Below are positions 51,255 to 60,834 of a stretch of DNA of 64,000 nucleotides, piece after piece. Both the position numbers and the translations under genes were made by a program. This DNA comes from JANNSX01 sp041397825 (GTDB taxonomy: Bacteria; Pseudomonadota; Alphaproteobacteria; Rhizobiales; Hyphomicrobiaceae). The notes beneath the pieces were generated by a model that saw only the letters and a program-made list of their open reading frames with translations, had not been told where the DNA came from and did not search any database. Every line of letters starts with the position of its first letter. Positions within the stretch are counted from its first letter, which is position 1. The DNA lies in NCBI GenBank assembly GCA_041397825.1, contig JAWKVX010000005.1, positions 1-64,000 on the forward strand, given 5' to 3'.

Positions 51255-53306
51255 TCAGCTCACGAAGCCGATCGAGCCGCGCGCGCCCGGCTTGTTGCGC
51301 GCGATATCGGCAATGAGCTCGACGATCCGTTCGGGTTCGCCGAGGATGCCGAGCACCACGGCCTGCTTTCGGGCCTGGGCAAAATCTCCCGGCGTCAGGT
51401 TGGTGAAAGCGAGGCCGCCGGGAGGAACGCGCGACATCTTGAAGAAGGTCAGATAGGCGCGCTCGAGGCCCGCTCGCGCCAGATAGTCGAAGCGGATGTG
51501 GAAGGTGAAGCGGCGCAGCGACGCCGTGTCGAACCGGTCGACGAGATTGGTCGTGAAGCAGACCGGAAACGTATGCTCCTCCATCCAGGTCAGCATTTCG
51601 TTGACCTGCGTGACCTCCCACGAGCGGACGGCGTCGCGCCGGTCCTGCAGGAAGGAATCCGCCTCGTCGAAGACGAGGAAAGCGCCCGCCTCGCGCGCTT
51701 CCTCGAAAGCCTCCGCAATCCTCTTCTCGCTCTCACCGACGAAAGCACCGAGGAGATCGGAAGCCCGCTTGTGAATGACCTCGAGGCCAAGTCGCCGGGC
51801 AAGATATCGGGCAAAAGCCGACTTGCCGGTGCCGGGCGGCCCTGAAAGACAGAGCGAGAAGGCGAGATTGCCGCTCTTGACCAGTTGGTCGGCGAGCCCG
51901 ATGAGATCGAGATTGGCGGTCATCAGGTCGGGCACGAAATCGGGGAAGGCCGCAGCACGTCTCGGTGCCATGCCGGTGACGGCACGAACGACGCCGAGCG
52001 CGGCCCGCTCCGCATCCTCGGCGCCACCGCCGGCAAGCTTGGCCGCCCGAAGCGCATTTTCGAGCACGGCCGGGGTTGCGGCGACCTTGCGGGCGATGCC
52101 GTCGAGCTCCTTGCCGCTCAAACTGAGACCCATGCGCTCCGACTGCCGCGCCAGGATGCGCCGGCGCTGGCTCGCTGGCGGCAGCCGCATCTCGACGGCC
52201 AGCGTCATGCGACGGAGCAGCGCTGGATCGATCTCGGTAACATTGTTCGAGGTCCAGAAGATCGGCACCGGATTGGTCTCGAGCAGCCGGTTCAGATAGA
52301 CCTTCGAGCCACCACGCTTCATGAGCTGCCAGGCGACGTCCTCCATCTCGTCAAAGAGGAGGGCGGTCTGCGCCGATCCGGTCAGCAGTCGGAGCGAGAA
52401 GACGAGGTCCGCAAGCCGGGTCGTACGATCTGCCTCGCCGCTGCGGCTGCCATCCTCACCGGCACCGTAGAGCGTGGCGCCGGAGAGCGAGGTCGCGACT
52501 TTGGAGAGCTCGGTCTTGCCGGTGCCCGGCGGCCCGTAGAGGAGGATGTTGACGCCTCGCGCGCCAGTGCCGAGCGCACCGGCGAGCACACGCTGGATCA
52601 GATCCCGGTCGGCCGCGAGATGATCGTAGTCGGTGGCCTCGATATTCGAGGCGAGCGGGTCTCCGAGCAAGGCATGCCGCATCTCGGCGAAGCTCTCGAA
52701 GGTGCGGTCGAGCGTACGGTTGATACGGTGCGGAATGACGATGCGGCCACCCGGGCCGATCATGTCACCGGCATCGAAGACCTGCAGAAGACCCGAGGCG
52801 ACAGCCTCGCTGTCGTAGGTCAGCATCGCTTCGATGGCGCGGACCGGCTCGCCGACGAGGATCGACAGCGTCCGTGCGTGGTTGCCGATGGTCTCGGCGA
52901 CGGTCTCGGCGAAATAGCGGACTTGGTCGTAGCGGGTGCCGTAGGCGATGAGGCAGACCAGCTTGGTCGTCGGCATGTCGAGGCCGAGCTCGCGGCAGAG
53001 CAGCGTGACGTTGGCGATCAGCGGCGCCGGCGCAGGGGTATCGAGGGCGATCCGCTCGAGGTCGGCAATGAGGCTCTGGCGCGAGCCCGTCAGCGCCTTC
53101 TCGAACACGGGCGCCGAGTAGCCGCCCTGATAGGCGTCGGCGATCGCCTTCGAGAGTGGTTTCGGCATCGGCAGGCCGAAGAAGTCGACACGGTCGTTGA
53201 GCCAGGTGACGATCTGGCGAAGCGATCTGAGCGGCAGATCCGGCTGGCGCAGCACCCGGGCGGCGTAGGCGGCGACCAATCCTCGCTCGATATCGGTGAC
53301 AGACAT
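51255..53306 (-). CDS. Tandem AAA+ ATPase of unknown function
   Basis: A 683-residue protein with a 250-residue N-terminal helical domain that I do not recognise and two AAA+ modules. The first has Walker A GPPGTGKT at 258-265, Walker B LLFDEMED at 316-323, and sensor SNN at 353-355; the second has GPPGTGKS at 489-496, FLVFDEAD at 543-550 and TTN at 585-587. Both look competent for nucleotide hydrolysis, but the first is shorter. No protease or helicase domain is attached. The gene lies 86 bp after the large membrane protein gene on the same strand, and the ICMT-like gene follows after 10 bp. I infer that the ATPase remodels or is recruited by the membrane partner. Confidence 0.85.
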   Translation of the reverse strand: MSVTDIERGLVAAYAARVLRQPDLPLRSLRQIVTWLNDRVDFFGLPMPKPLSKAIADAYQGGYSAPVFEKALTGSRQSLIADLERIALDTPAPAPLIANVTLLCRELGLDMPTTKLVCLIAYGTRYDQVRYFAETVAETIGNHARTLSILVGEPVRAIEAMLTYDSEAVASGLLQVFDAGDMIGPGGRIVIPHRINRTLDRTFESFAEMRHALLGDPLASNIEATDYDHLAADRDLIQRVLAGALGTGARGVNILLYGPPGTGKTELSKVATSLSGATLYGAGEDGSRSGEADRTTRLADLVFSLRLLTGSAQTALLFDEMEDVAWQLMKRGGSKVYLNRLLETNPVPIFWTSNNVTEIDPALLRRMTLAVEMRLPPASQRRRILARQSERMGLSLSGKELDGIARKVAATPAVLENALRAAKLAGGGAEDAERAALGVVRAVTGMAPRRAAAFPDFVPDLMTANLDLIGLADQLVKSGNLAFSLCLSGPPGTGKSAFARYLARRLGLEVIHKRASDLLGAFVGESEKRIAEAFEEAREAGAFLVFDEADSFLQDRRDAVRSWEVTQVNEMLTWMEEHTFPVCFTTNLVDRFDTASLRRFTFHIRFDYLARAGLERAYLTFFKMSRVPPGGLAFTNLTPGDFAQARKQAVVLGILGEPERIVELIADIARNKPGARGSIGFVS

Positions 53307-53392
53307 GTCGAAGGGCGCCTCGGGTGTCGATGGTGATCAACACATAGGGCGAAATGCTCAGGATTGCATCCGGAGATCGAGGAGGCTCGTCG

Positions 53393-56300
53393 CTACTGCC
53401 GCGTCGCGCTGGCCTGATCGGACGGTTGCATGGTGATCAGGCGGCGGTTGACGAGCCAGGGGAGCAGGCTCCGCACCCGCTCGGCGACGGTGGCAAGCGC
53501 CTCTTTGGCGATCCCGTCGCCGGACATCTGCCGAAGATCGAACTCGGTCTCGTCGATGATCTTGGCAATATCCTCGCGATGGGTCTGGGCGTGATGGGCG
53601 AGTGGGCTGCCGCTGTCGATGATGTGCTGGTACTGGTCGAGCTCCGCATCCAGGCCCTGCTCCACCATGACCACCTGACCGGCGTCGAAGTCCAATGCCT
53701 TCGCGAACTCGCGCATGAAGTTGCGCTCGAGCGCATCCCGGTCATCGGCGCCTGTGCTTGGTGCGGTCAACTTGAGCTTCGATCTCTCGGCGCCGCTGCC
53801 TGGCGAGGGGAGCTCGGCGAGGGGCTTCTGAGCGCTGATCTGCTGGATCGAATGCGTGGCCTCGATTTCCGGCTGCACCATCTCAGGTGCCGGCTTGAAG
53901 CCGCGGTCATAAATATGCAGCTTGATGAAGGTCAGCGCCGCCATGAACTCGGGCCGCACGAAATAGATGTCCTTGGAAATGCGATCGCCATTGATGATCC
54001 GATAGATGGTCGCGTGCTCGACGGCGCCCTTGGTCGCACCGGCGTTCAAGGCGCTGACGACGACGACGCGCACTGTGGGCTCGAGGCCCTGTGGCTCTGC
54101 CTCGGTAACGAAGCCCACCCGCCGATACTCGGACTCGGTCACGGGGCGCAGCGCACTCTCCAGGTGGGCAAGGTTCGCCTGCAGATTGGGGAGAAGGGCG
54201 GCGCGGAGGAGCGGCACCAGGCGTTCGGCGCGCTGACGCTGGAGATCGCTCTCGAAGCCTTCGCGCGACGCCTCCAGCCGGTAATGCTTGGCGGCGTGCT
54301 GCTCCTCGGCGACGGCATCGCGGGCCGCCTCGTTGGAGCGGAGCTCGCGCTGGCAGACGTCGGACAGGAACTCGAACAGCTCCGAGCGAACGAGGTAGCG
54401 CTCGCGATAGACACGGGAGCCGGTGGCGACATCGAAGCCGGCATCGTCCTGGCGTCGGACAGCACTGAGAGTCGACGCCGCATTGAGGACGGTGCGGACA
54501 CGCGCCGCCGTATCCTCGTCGATGTCCGTTAGCACGACCTCCTGTGTGAACCCTTCGGTTGGCGTGATCGGCCGCATGGCGCCGATGACCGCCCGCGCAT
54601 TGTGGAAACGATGTGGCTCGAGCGCGCTGATGATGACGGCTTCCAATTGCGAGGCGGAACGCATCTTTCCGTGTGGCACGTCGGTCAACGGCGAGCGGAC
54701 GGCATTGGCACCGAACAGGCCCGACATGAACACGAGGCTATCGATGGCGATGGCGATGGCGAGCGCCAGATAGGCGAGCTGGTTACCGTCGTTGAAGGCG
54801 TTGATGGTGACGACGAAACGATGCGCCTTGTCGTCGCGGGCAAGGCCGATGGCGTTGATCTTGTCACGGAAGACGGCGGTGTCCTCACCTGACAGCGCGG
54901 CAACCTGGATGCATTTCTCGCCAAACGTTATGACGGCGTCAGTGCCGGTCTTGGGCAGACTCGACTCCTGCCCGCACAGGCTCTTGAAGGCCGCAATCCC
55001 CTCATTCTGGGCAAAGATGCGACCAACCTGATCGGCGACGATGCTCGAATCGCAGCCAAGACCTCGGTTCACCTGCTCAGACTTCAGCGTCTCGACCTTC
55101 TGGAAGGCGGAGACCAGCGCATTGCACTGTACCTGGATCGCCTCGAACGACGGCCGGTCGGGCTCGCGTCGGAACGCCGTGAGAGCCGTCTCGAGCGAGC
55201 CGAAGACCTTGGTCACGTCGCTCGCAGGCCGCTGCTCGCTCGTGCCGGCCGACGTCCCCTCGGCGATCTGCTGCTCGGCGAGTTGGGCCTCGCCGGTGAG
55301 CTTGCCGATCTCGCCGTCGATCTGGGCTAGCTCGGCTTCAGCAGAAGCCACGCCATCACGCTTGGCGCCGAGCTGCGCCTCGCGCGCATCAAGCTGATCC
55401 TGGACGATCTTCTTCTTCGTCTCGAGATCGAGTAGCTCTTTTTGCCGTTTGGCGAACTCCGGGCCTTTGCCCGCCTTGAGAGTGCCACCGACACCGCCGG
55501 CCTCTGCATCAGCCTCGGCCTTCTTCGCGAGAATGTCGCTCTCCTGCCTGAAAATGTCGGCCTTCAAGCGCTCGACCTCGGCGGATAACGGCGGGATCTC
55601 CGACTTGAGACGGTTCACGTCCTCGAGGAGGACGGTCTTGCGCTGAGCCAGGCGAACACGCTGGCTTTCGGCGGTGGCCTTGCGCTCCTGCAGCGAGGCC
55701 TGCTTCGAGCGCGCCGCCTCGAGCTCACGATTGCGCAGGGCCTCGATCTCGCCCGGCGCACGCCGGGCCATATCGATGATGCCATCGAGCTGGCCGACAT
55801 AGGTCTTCCACTCCGGGCTGTCGAACAACGACTCGACGGACTGGGACTGTCGCGTTGCCGCCAGCGCGCCGACGTCGGACACGAGCCCCGCAATCTGGTT
55901 CGTTGTTCGGAGCTCGGCGGCCCGAGTGCGCTCCTCGGGCGTGAAGATGGTCGAGAACAGCGAGTCGAACGAGAAGAAGACGCTCGTCGTCATGCAGGCG
56001 AGGAACATGAGCCAGACCGGTAGGCTCCTCAGCACGATCTTGAGGCCGCGGACATAGGGCCCGAAAATCTCGCGCTCCGAGATGGCATAGAGCAGTGCCA
56101 GCACACCGAAGAAGGCTGCAATGGACCAGAACAGATATTCGTTCTTGCCGCCGGCGAATTTGATGAGCTCCCGGTTCCATTGCTTGATGAGGCTGGGAGC
56201 GAAGCCGATCGACTTGAGTACACCGGTGTTGAGGAGAACGAGACCGAGAATGACGAGTGCGCCGGCGAAAATGCCGAGAACGAGCAAGCCGACAAAGGTC

Positions 56301-56881
56301 CGGTGCGCCCAACTGCGGCGATGGCGCTCGACCAGCTCGACAGCCTGGCCACGATGCATGCCGGCGGCGAAGCTCTCGCCGATCAGCCAGGCGGCGATCA
56401 GCATGACACCCTGGATGCCGAAGGTGATCAGGAGCGAGAGGATTTTTGGCGCGAAACAGGCATCGACGCCACCGCGTGCCGGACATGTGAAGTTCGTCAT
56501 GCCGTCCCAGGTCGTGTAGCCCGAGGCGAGCGATAGCATGATGCCGGTGACGCCGAGCAGCATCAGCCGCCAGTTCGTCAACACATCCTCCGTAAGGGCA
56601 CGGACGATGCGATGCCAGACCTGGGTCCGCATGAAGCGCCGGAATGCGGCGGTGACGGCCAAGAGCACGGCGACCGTGCCGAGGGCGTTGAGCAAGCCGT
56701 GCTCGGCCAGGAAGCGATAGACACCGGAGATGCCGCCTGATTCCTCAGGCAAGGGTGCGGTCTCCTGCCCATATACGGCCGTAGTCCAGGTGAGCATGAC
56801 CACCCAGACCGGCAAAATGGCGATGGCCGATGGGCCCCTTCCACCGGACGCTCTGATCCGCGACAAGCGCAAATTTACCAC
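53393..56881 (-). CDS. Large polytopic membrane protein with coiled coil, partner of the AAA+ gene
   Basis: A 1162-residue protein. A signal-like segment is at about 18-38 and further membrane helices are near 62-80, 105-122, 148-168, 196-220, 250-268 and 287-312. A coiled-coil region from about 370 to 545 is rich in Glu, Lys and Gln (QLDAREAQL, EVERLKADIFRQESDI). A stretch with several cysteines follows, then a membrane helix near 697-722 (LAYLALAIAIAIDSLVFMSGLFG) and a C-terminal domain of about 430 residues that is probably cytoplasmic, ending in VRSLLPWLVNRRLITMQ. I cannot name the family. The AAA+ gene follows after 86 bp, and the pair stands apart from the other functions nearby. Confidence 0.75.
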   Translation of the reverse strand: MVNLRLSRIRASGGRGPSAIAILPVWVVMLTWTTAVYGQETAPLPEESGGISGVYRFLAEHGLLNALGTVAVLLAVTAAFRRFMRTQVWHRIVRALTEDVLTNWRLMLLGVTGIMLSLASGYTTWDGMTNFTCPARGGVDACFAPKILSLLITFGIQGVMLIAAWLIGESFAAGMHRGQAVELVERHRRSWAHRTFVGLLVLGIFAGALVILGLVLLNTGVLKSIGFAPSLIKQWNRELIKFAGGKNEYLFWSIAAFFGVLALLYAISEREIFGPYVRGLKIVLRSLPVWLMFLACMTTSVFFSFDSLFSTIFTPEERTRAAELRTTNQIAGLVSDVGALAATRQSQSVESLFDSPEWKTYVGQLDGIIDMARRAPGEIEALRNRELEAARSKQASLQERKATAESQRVRLAQRKTVLLEDVNRLKSEIPPLSAEVERLKADIFRQESDILAKKAEADAEAGGVGGTLKAGKGPEFAKRQKELLDLETKKKIVQDQLDAREAQLGAKRDGVASAEAELAQIDGEIGKLTGEAQLAEQQIAEGTSAGTSEQRPASDVTKVFGSLETALTAFRREPDRPSFEAIQVQCNALVSAFQKVETLKSEQVNRGLGCDSSIVADQVGRIFAQNEGIAAFKSLCGQESSLPKTGTDAVITFGEKCIQVAALSGEDTAVFRDKINAIGLARDDKAHRFVVTINAFNDGNQLAYLALAIAIAIDSLVFMSGLFGANAVRSPLTDVPHGKMRSASQLEAVIISALEPHRFHNARAVIGAMRPITPTEGFTQEVVLTDIDEDTAARVRTVLNAASTLSAVRRQDDAGFDVATGSRVYRERYLVRSELFEFLSDVCQRELRSNEAARDAVAEEQHAAKHYRLEASREGFESDLQRQRAERLVPLLRAALLPNLQANLAHLESALRPVTESEYRRVGFVTEAEPQGLEPTVRVVVVSALNAGATKGAVEHATIYRIINGDRISKDIYFVRPEFMAALTFIKLHIYDRGFKPAPEMVQPEIEATHSIQQISAQKPLAELPSPGSGAERSKLKLTAPSTGADDRDALERNFMREFAKALDFDAGQVVMVEQGLDAELDQYQHIIDSGSPLAHHAQTHREDIAKIIDETEFDLRQMSGDGIAKEALATVAERVRSLLPWLVNRRLITMQPSDQASATRQ

Positions 56882-56986
56882 GAACTGCCCCGCCGACTGA
56901 CCTCTCTAGATACGCCTTTGCGAGCACCTGTCCATAGCACGGCTCTCGATGCGATTGAAGTCGGACCGGCCGAAATTGCTCCGTGG

Positions 56987-58150
56987 TCAGACTCGCTGCA
57001 GGGCAATGGCCGCGCCCGAGCCGCCAAGGCTGCCTGAAATGGCAATGCCGGTATCCGCTCGACCCTGCCCGTTCCCGCGCAACAGCCGCGAGCAAAGACG
57101 CACAGCCGCCACCGCGCTGCCGGCCCCGAACGGGAATCCGCGAGCGAGTGCCCCGCCGTCGGAATTGAGGTTGTCCTCGGCGACGCCGAGCGCGTCCCGG
57201 AAGGCAATGGCCTCTGCCGCGGAAGCCTCATTCAGCTCGACGATAGTGTGCTTGTCGGCGATGGCGCCATTGAGGCGCGTCCGCAGCTTGCGGCAGGCCT
57301 CGATCGAGGCCGTCGCCTCCTCGCCGGCGTGGGCCCCGCAGGTCGCGGTGCCGATCACGGCAAGTGCCGGAACCCTGCCGAGCGATTTCAGCACGTCGGC
57401 AGAAACCATTATGAGGACGGCCGCCCCATCGTGCATCGTCGCCGCATTGCCCTTGGTGACCGTGCCGTCCGGCTCGCGGAACACGGGCAACTCGCCCAGC
57501 TCGTCGAGGTCGAGCACGGTTGCCAGACTCTCGTCACGCGTCTCCCGGCGCTCGATCTCGATCGGGACGATCTCGTTCACGAACGCCTTCGCCTCCTCTG
57601 CGGCGAGGGCCCGCTCGCGCGTTGCGGCCGCGTATTCGTCCTGGCGGCGCCGTGTAATCTGAAACCGGAGCGCGATCGTCTCGGCGGCGTCGACGAGGCG
57701 CGACTCGCCGAGCCCGTCCGCCTGATCGTGGCCGACGAAATGCGGCATCAGGTAGGGGTTGCGCGGGCGGGCGACCCGCCAAGGCGCGGTCGACAGGCTT
57801 TCCATGCCGCCGGCAACGACGATCCTCGCCTCTCCCAGGGCGATCAGGGAATGGGCCAGAGTGATGGCGTCGAGACCGGAGGCGCATTGCCGGTCGATGG
57901 TCGTGGCGGCTGCCGCATCGGGCAGGCCGCTGGCCAGTGCCACGAGCCGCGCCGGATTGCCGCCGGCCGTCGCATTACCGAGGATGATCTGATCGACCTC
58001 GGACGGCGCGATCCTGGCATCGGCCAAGGCCTTCAAAATGACGGGCGCAGTCAGCTCCTCGACGCGCCGCATGCGGTGTAGGCCACCGATCCGGCCAACC
58101 GCAGTCCTGCGGGCGGCGACGATAAACGACTTCGGGCTTGAACGCTGCAT
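56987..58150 (-). CDS. Thiolase-fold protein lacking several catalytic residues
   Basis: A 387-residue thiolase homologue from ATG 58150. The acyl-accepting cysteine is kept in DRQCASGLDA, and GGMESLSTAPW is a family feature. The other catalytic regions differ: NEASA replaces NEAFA, GGALARGFPFGAGSA has Phe where GHP carries the catalytic His, and ISGSLGGSG has Ser where the second Cys lies. A thiolase with these changes may be inactive or may catalyse a different acyl transfer. It is divergent from ispG. No acyl-CoA genes are adjacent except itself. Confidence 0.8.
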   Translation of the reverse strand: MQRSSPKSFIVAARRTAVGRIGGLHRMRRVEELTAPVILKALADARIAPSEVDQIILGNATAGGNPARLVALASGLPDAAAATTIDRQCASGLDAITLAHSLIALGEARIVVAGGMESLSTAPWRVARPRNPYLMPHFVGHDQADGLGESRLVDAAETIALRFQITRRRQDEYAAATRERALAAEEAKAFVNEIVPIEIERRETRDESLATVLDLDELGELPVFREPDGTVTKGNAATMHDGAAVLIMVSADVLKSLGRVPALAVIGTATCGAHAGEEATASIEACRKLRTRLNGAIADKHTIVELNEASAAEAIAFRDALGVAEDNLNSDGGALARGFPFGAGSAVAAVRLCSRLLRGNGQGRADTGIAISGSLGGSGAAIALQRV

Positions 58151-58362
58151 CAACGACTGACCTTCACCGCGAGCTGACCACGACACGCCGGCAATGCTCG
58201 TGCCTTGCACATGGCGATGCTGTGCAAACTTGGCCAATCTTCGGCCGCATCGGGGCGTGGCGGAAAAGATGCGCGACTGTGGCCCGCTGGCGACAGACAG
58301 GATCGGCCGGCCTATCCGGCGAGGCAGTTGAGGGGGCTTGCAAATCTGCTAAGAGGTGGCAC

Positions 58363-59622
58363 ATGGGCACGCACGAAACCTCGACCTCGGATCTCGCCGG
58401 GCGCCCGGCTGAGCGACGCGCAACGCATGCCGTCGACATCGCCGGCATCGTCGTCGGCGGCGGGCATCCCGTCGTCGTGCAATCGATGACGAACACCGAT
58501 ACCGCCGACGTCGAAGCGACAGCGCGCCAGGTGGCGGCGCTTGCCCGTGCCGGATCGGAGCTGGTGCGGATCACCGTCGATCGGAGCGAGGCGGCGGCGG
58601 CCGTGCCGCACATTCGTGACCGGCTCGTTCGGCAAGGCATCGGCGTGCCGCTCGTCGGCGACTTCCACTACATCGGCCATAAGCTGCTCAGCGAGCATCC
58701 GGCTGCAGCCGAGGCGCTCGACAAATACCGGATCAACCCCGGCAACGTGGGGTTCAAGGAGAAGCGCGACCGGCAGTTCGGGGCAATCGTCGAGCTCGCG
58801 CTCAAATATGGCAAGCCGGTCCGTATTGGCGTCAATTGGGGCTCTCTGGATCAGGAGCTGCTGACACGGCTCATGGACGAGAATGCGCGCGCACCGGCGC
58901 CGATCGATGCGCGTCTGGTGTTGCACGAGGCCATCGTGCAGTCGGCGCTCCTGTCGGGCGCCCGCGCCGAGGAGATCGGTCTCGGGCCGGATCGCATCAT
59001 CCTTTCGGCCAAGGTCAGTGCCGTTCAGGATCTGATCGCGGTCTACCGGGCACTCGCCTCCCGCTGCCGCTATGCTCTCCATCTGGGCTTGACCGAGGCC
59101 GGCATGGGCTCGAAGGGGCTCGTCGCCTCGTCGGCGGCGATGGCGATCCTGCTCCAGGAGGGCATCGGCGACACCATTCGTTACTCGCTGACGCCGGAGC
59201 CCGGCGGTGATCGCTGCCTCGAGGTCAGGGCCGCCCAGGAGCTTCTGCAGACCATGGGACTTCGCTCGTTCGTGCCGATCGTGGCAGCCTGCCCGGGCTG
59301 CGGCCGGACGACCTCGACCGTGTTCCAGGAGCTCGCCAGGGACATCCAGGATCATGTCCGGGCCCGGATGCCGGTGTGGCGAGGCCAGTATCCGGGCGTC
59401 GAGAGCCTCAATCTCGCGGTCATGGGCTGCATCGTCAACGGCCCTGGCGAGAGCAAGCACGCCGATATCGGCATCTCGCTCCCCGGCACCGGCGAGACTC
59501 CAGCAGCACCCGTCTTCATCGACGGCGAGAAGCGGATGACGTTGCGTGGTCCGAAGATCGCTGACGAGTTCAAGGCGATCGTCGAGGCCTATGTGGCCGA
59601 CCGCTACGGTCCCAAGGCGTGA
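58363..59622 (+). CDS. ispG: 4-hydroxy-3-methylbut-2-en-1-yl diphosphate synthase
   Basis: A 419-residue Fe-S enzyme from ATG 58363 with AAGAGGTGG upstream. VVVQSMTNTDTADVEATARQV is the standard opening, GDFHYIGH and RINPGNVGFKEKRD follow, and the [4Fe-4S] cysteines are in CPGCGR near 308 and in GCIVNGPGES near 350. It makes HMBPP in the MEP isoprenoid pathway, using reducing power from ferredoxin or flavodoxin. It is a single gene with a divergent thiolase-fold gene upstream. Confidence 0.96.
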   Translation: MGTHETSTSDLAGRPAERRATHAVDIAGIVVGGGHPVVVQSMTNTDTADVEATARQVAALARAGSELVRITVDRSEAAAAVPHIRDRLVRQGIGVPLVGDFHYIGHKLLSEHPAAAEALDKYRINPGNVGFKEKRDRQFGAIVELALKYGKPVRIGVNWGSLDQELLTRLMDENARAPAPIDARLVLHEAIVQSALLSGARAEEIGLGPDRIILSAKVSAVQDLIAVYRALASRCRYALHLGLTEAGMGSKGLVASSAAMAILLQEGIGDTIRYSLTPEPGGDRCLEVRAAQELLQTMGLRSFVPIVAACPGCGRTTSTVFQELARDIQDHVRARMPVWRGQYPGVESLNLAVMGCIVNGPGESKHADIGISLPGTGETPAAPVFIDGEKRMTLRGPKIADEFKAIVEAYVADRYGPKA

Positions 59623-59779
59623 AGACCCCGGATAATCTCCAGTTGATGGTCCAACGCAACTTGGCCTAGGCTGCGGCTTGGGCGGGGGAGCGTTCGCATC
59701 GGCGGGACATGATTGGGGCACAGTGGGGCCCCAATCGGCGGTAACAGTCGGCGCGTTCGAGTAGCCCGGGGAGTAGTCC

Positions 59780-60427
59780 GTGGTCGGCCAATACAATGTC
59801 ACCTTGATCCGCGACGACATGATCATCAAGGGCAGCATCCGCCGCTGCCGGCAGCTCGAGGTACATGGCTACATCGAAGGCGAGGTCGAGGCCGGCTCAC
59901 TGCTCGTACACGAGAGCGGACGAATCTTCGGCAAGGTCCGGGCCGACAACATCGAGGTTCTCGGCACTGTTCAGGGTGATGTCGTCATCAAGCACCTCTG
60001 CCATATCCGTTCGACGGGCACGGTGGCGGGCTCGGTGCTCTATGGCGAGCTGGCGATGGAGAGCGGCGGCGATCTCACGGCAGATGTCCGAAACGTGCCG
60101 CCGACGCTCGGCGGCGATTTCGAGCTAGCGGTCGACAAGGGGCGGGCCGTCCGGATCACAACGCGCGATCTGACCGCCTACGATCCGGACGACGCACCGG
60201 AGCATCTGACCTACATGATTACCAATCCCCGTCACGGCTATGTGGCGATCGGCGGGGCAAGTCGGCCGGTCGAGACGTTCACACAGGCTGATCTGATGGG
60301 CGACCGGGTGCTGTTCGTTCATGACGGCAGCGGCGGCCACGAAGCGACCTTCGACGTCGTCGTCGCCGACAAGCAGGGCGCCACCTCCGGCGAGGCGAGG
60401 CGCGTGACGATCTCGGTCAAAGGTTAG
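59780..60427 (+). CDS. Bactofilin fused to a cadherin/CSPG-like repeat
   Basis: A 215-residue protein from GTG 59780 with GGGGAG upstream. Residues 10-112 form the bactofilin beta-helix pattern, with repeated strands such as GSIRRCRQLEVHGYIEGEVEAG, ESGRIFGKVRADNIEVLGTVQGDVV. Residues about 125-213 look like a CSPG/Cadherin_3-type repeat: RITTRDLTAYDPDDAPEHLTY, NPRHGYVAIGG, then FTQADLMGDRVLFVHDGSGGHEATFDVVVAD. Bactofilins polymerise in the cytoplasm; CSPG-like repeats are usually extracellular. No signal peptide or membrane segment is visible, so the fusion is unusual. Confidence 0.75.
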   Translation: MVGQYNVTLIRDDMIIKGSIRRCRQLEVHGYIEGEVEAGSLLVHESGRIFGKVRADNIEVLGTVQGDVVIKHLCHIRSTGTVAGSVLYGELAMESGGDLTADVRNVPPTLGGDFELAVDKGRAVRITTRDLTAYDPDDAPEHLTYMITNPRHGYVAIGGASRPVETFTQADLMGDRVLFVHDGSGGHEATFDVVVADKQGATSGEARRVTISVKG

Positions 60428-60496
60428 TCGGCCACGCTGAGCGCTGTCATGCCGGCGATCTCGTCGTCGGTATCGTGCCCGGTCCCAGGGCGATTT

Positions 60497-60811
60497 CTAT
60501 CCGCCCTGTAGTGGCGGCATGATGACGACTTCGGCGTCTTTCGGGATGGGGTGCAACCACGACGCGCGATAGACGAGGCCGTTGATGGCCACCGCGACAC
60601 CCTTGGAAAGGATCGGCTTCAGCTCGGGATAATCGGCCCCGAGTCGATCGAGGAGCTGGCCGATGTTTACAACCTCGAAATCAAACTCGGTCTTGCCGCC
60701 GGCTGCCGTCATCAGCACGCCACCGACCAGCCGGACGTGGACATGCACGGCCGTTGGTGCGGGTGGAGGCGGCGGATCCTTGAGGCCGGTCCCCTTGAAG
60801 CGGCGCGGCAT
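60497..60811 (-). CDS. MoaD/ThiS-family sulfur-carrier-like protein
   Basis: A 104-residue protein from ATG 60811. After a Pro-rich stretch (DPPPPPAPTAV at about 9-20), a beta-grasp fold of the ubiquitin-like type follows: VHVRLVGGV, FEVVNIGQLLDRLGADYPELKPIL, AVAINGLVY and DAEVVIMPPLQGG. The final Gly-Gly is the thiocarboxylation site of MoaD/ThiS. It is the last gene of the molybdoenzyme operon, suggesting a dedicated or extra sulfur carrier for molybdopterin. A hairpin (60835-60862) lies between the two genes. Confidence 0.8.
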   Translation of the reverse strand: MPRRFKGTGLKDPPPPPAPTAVHVHVRLVGGVLMTAAGGKTEFDFEVVNIGQLLDRLGADYPELKPILSKGVAVAINGLVYRASWLHPIPKDAEVVIMPPLQGG

Positions 60812-60834
60812 CAGCGAACTCCTTCGAATGACGA

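Noticed and set aside
51885..53336. A 483-residue plus-strand frame opposite the AAA+ gene
   Set aside because: It is the mirror of codon-biased GC-rich sequence; Walker motifs are on the minus strand.
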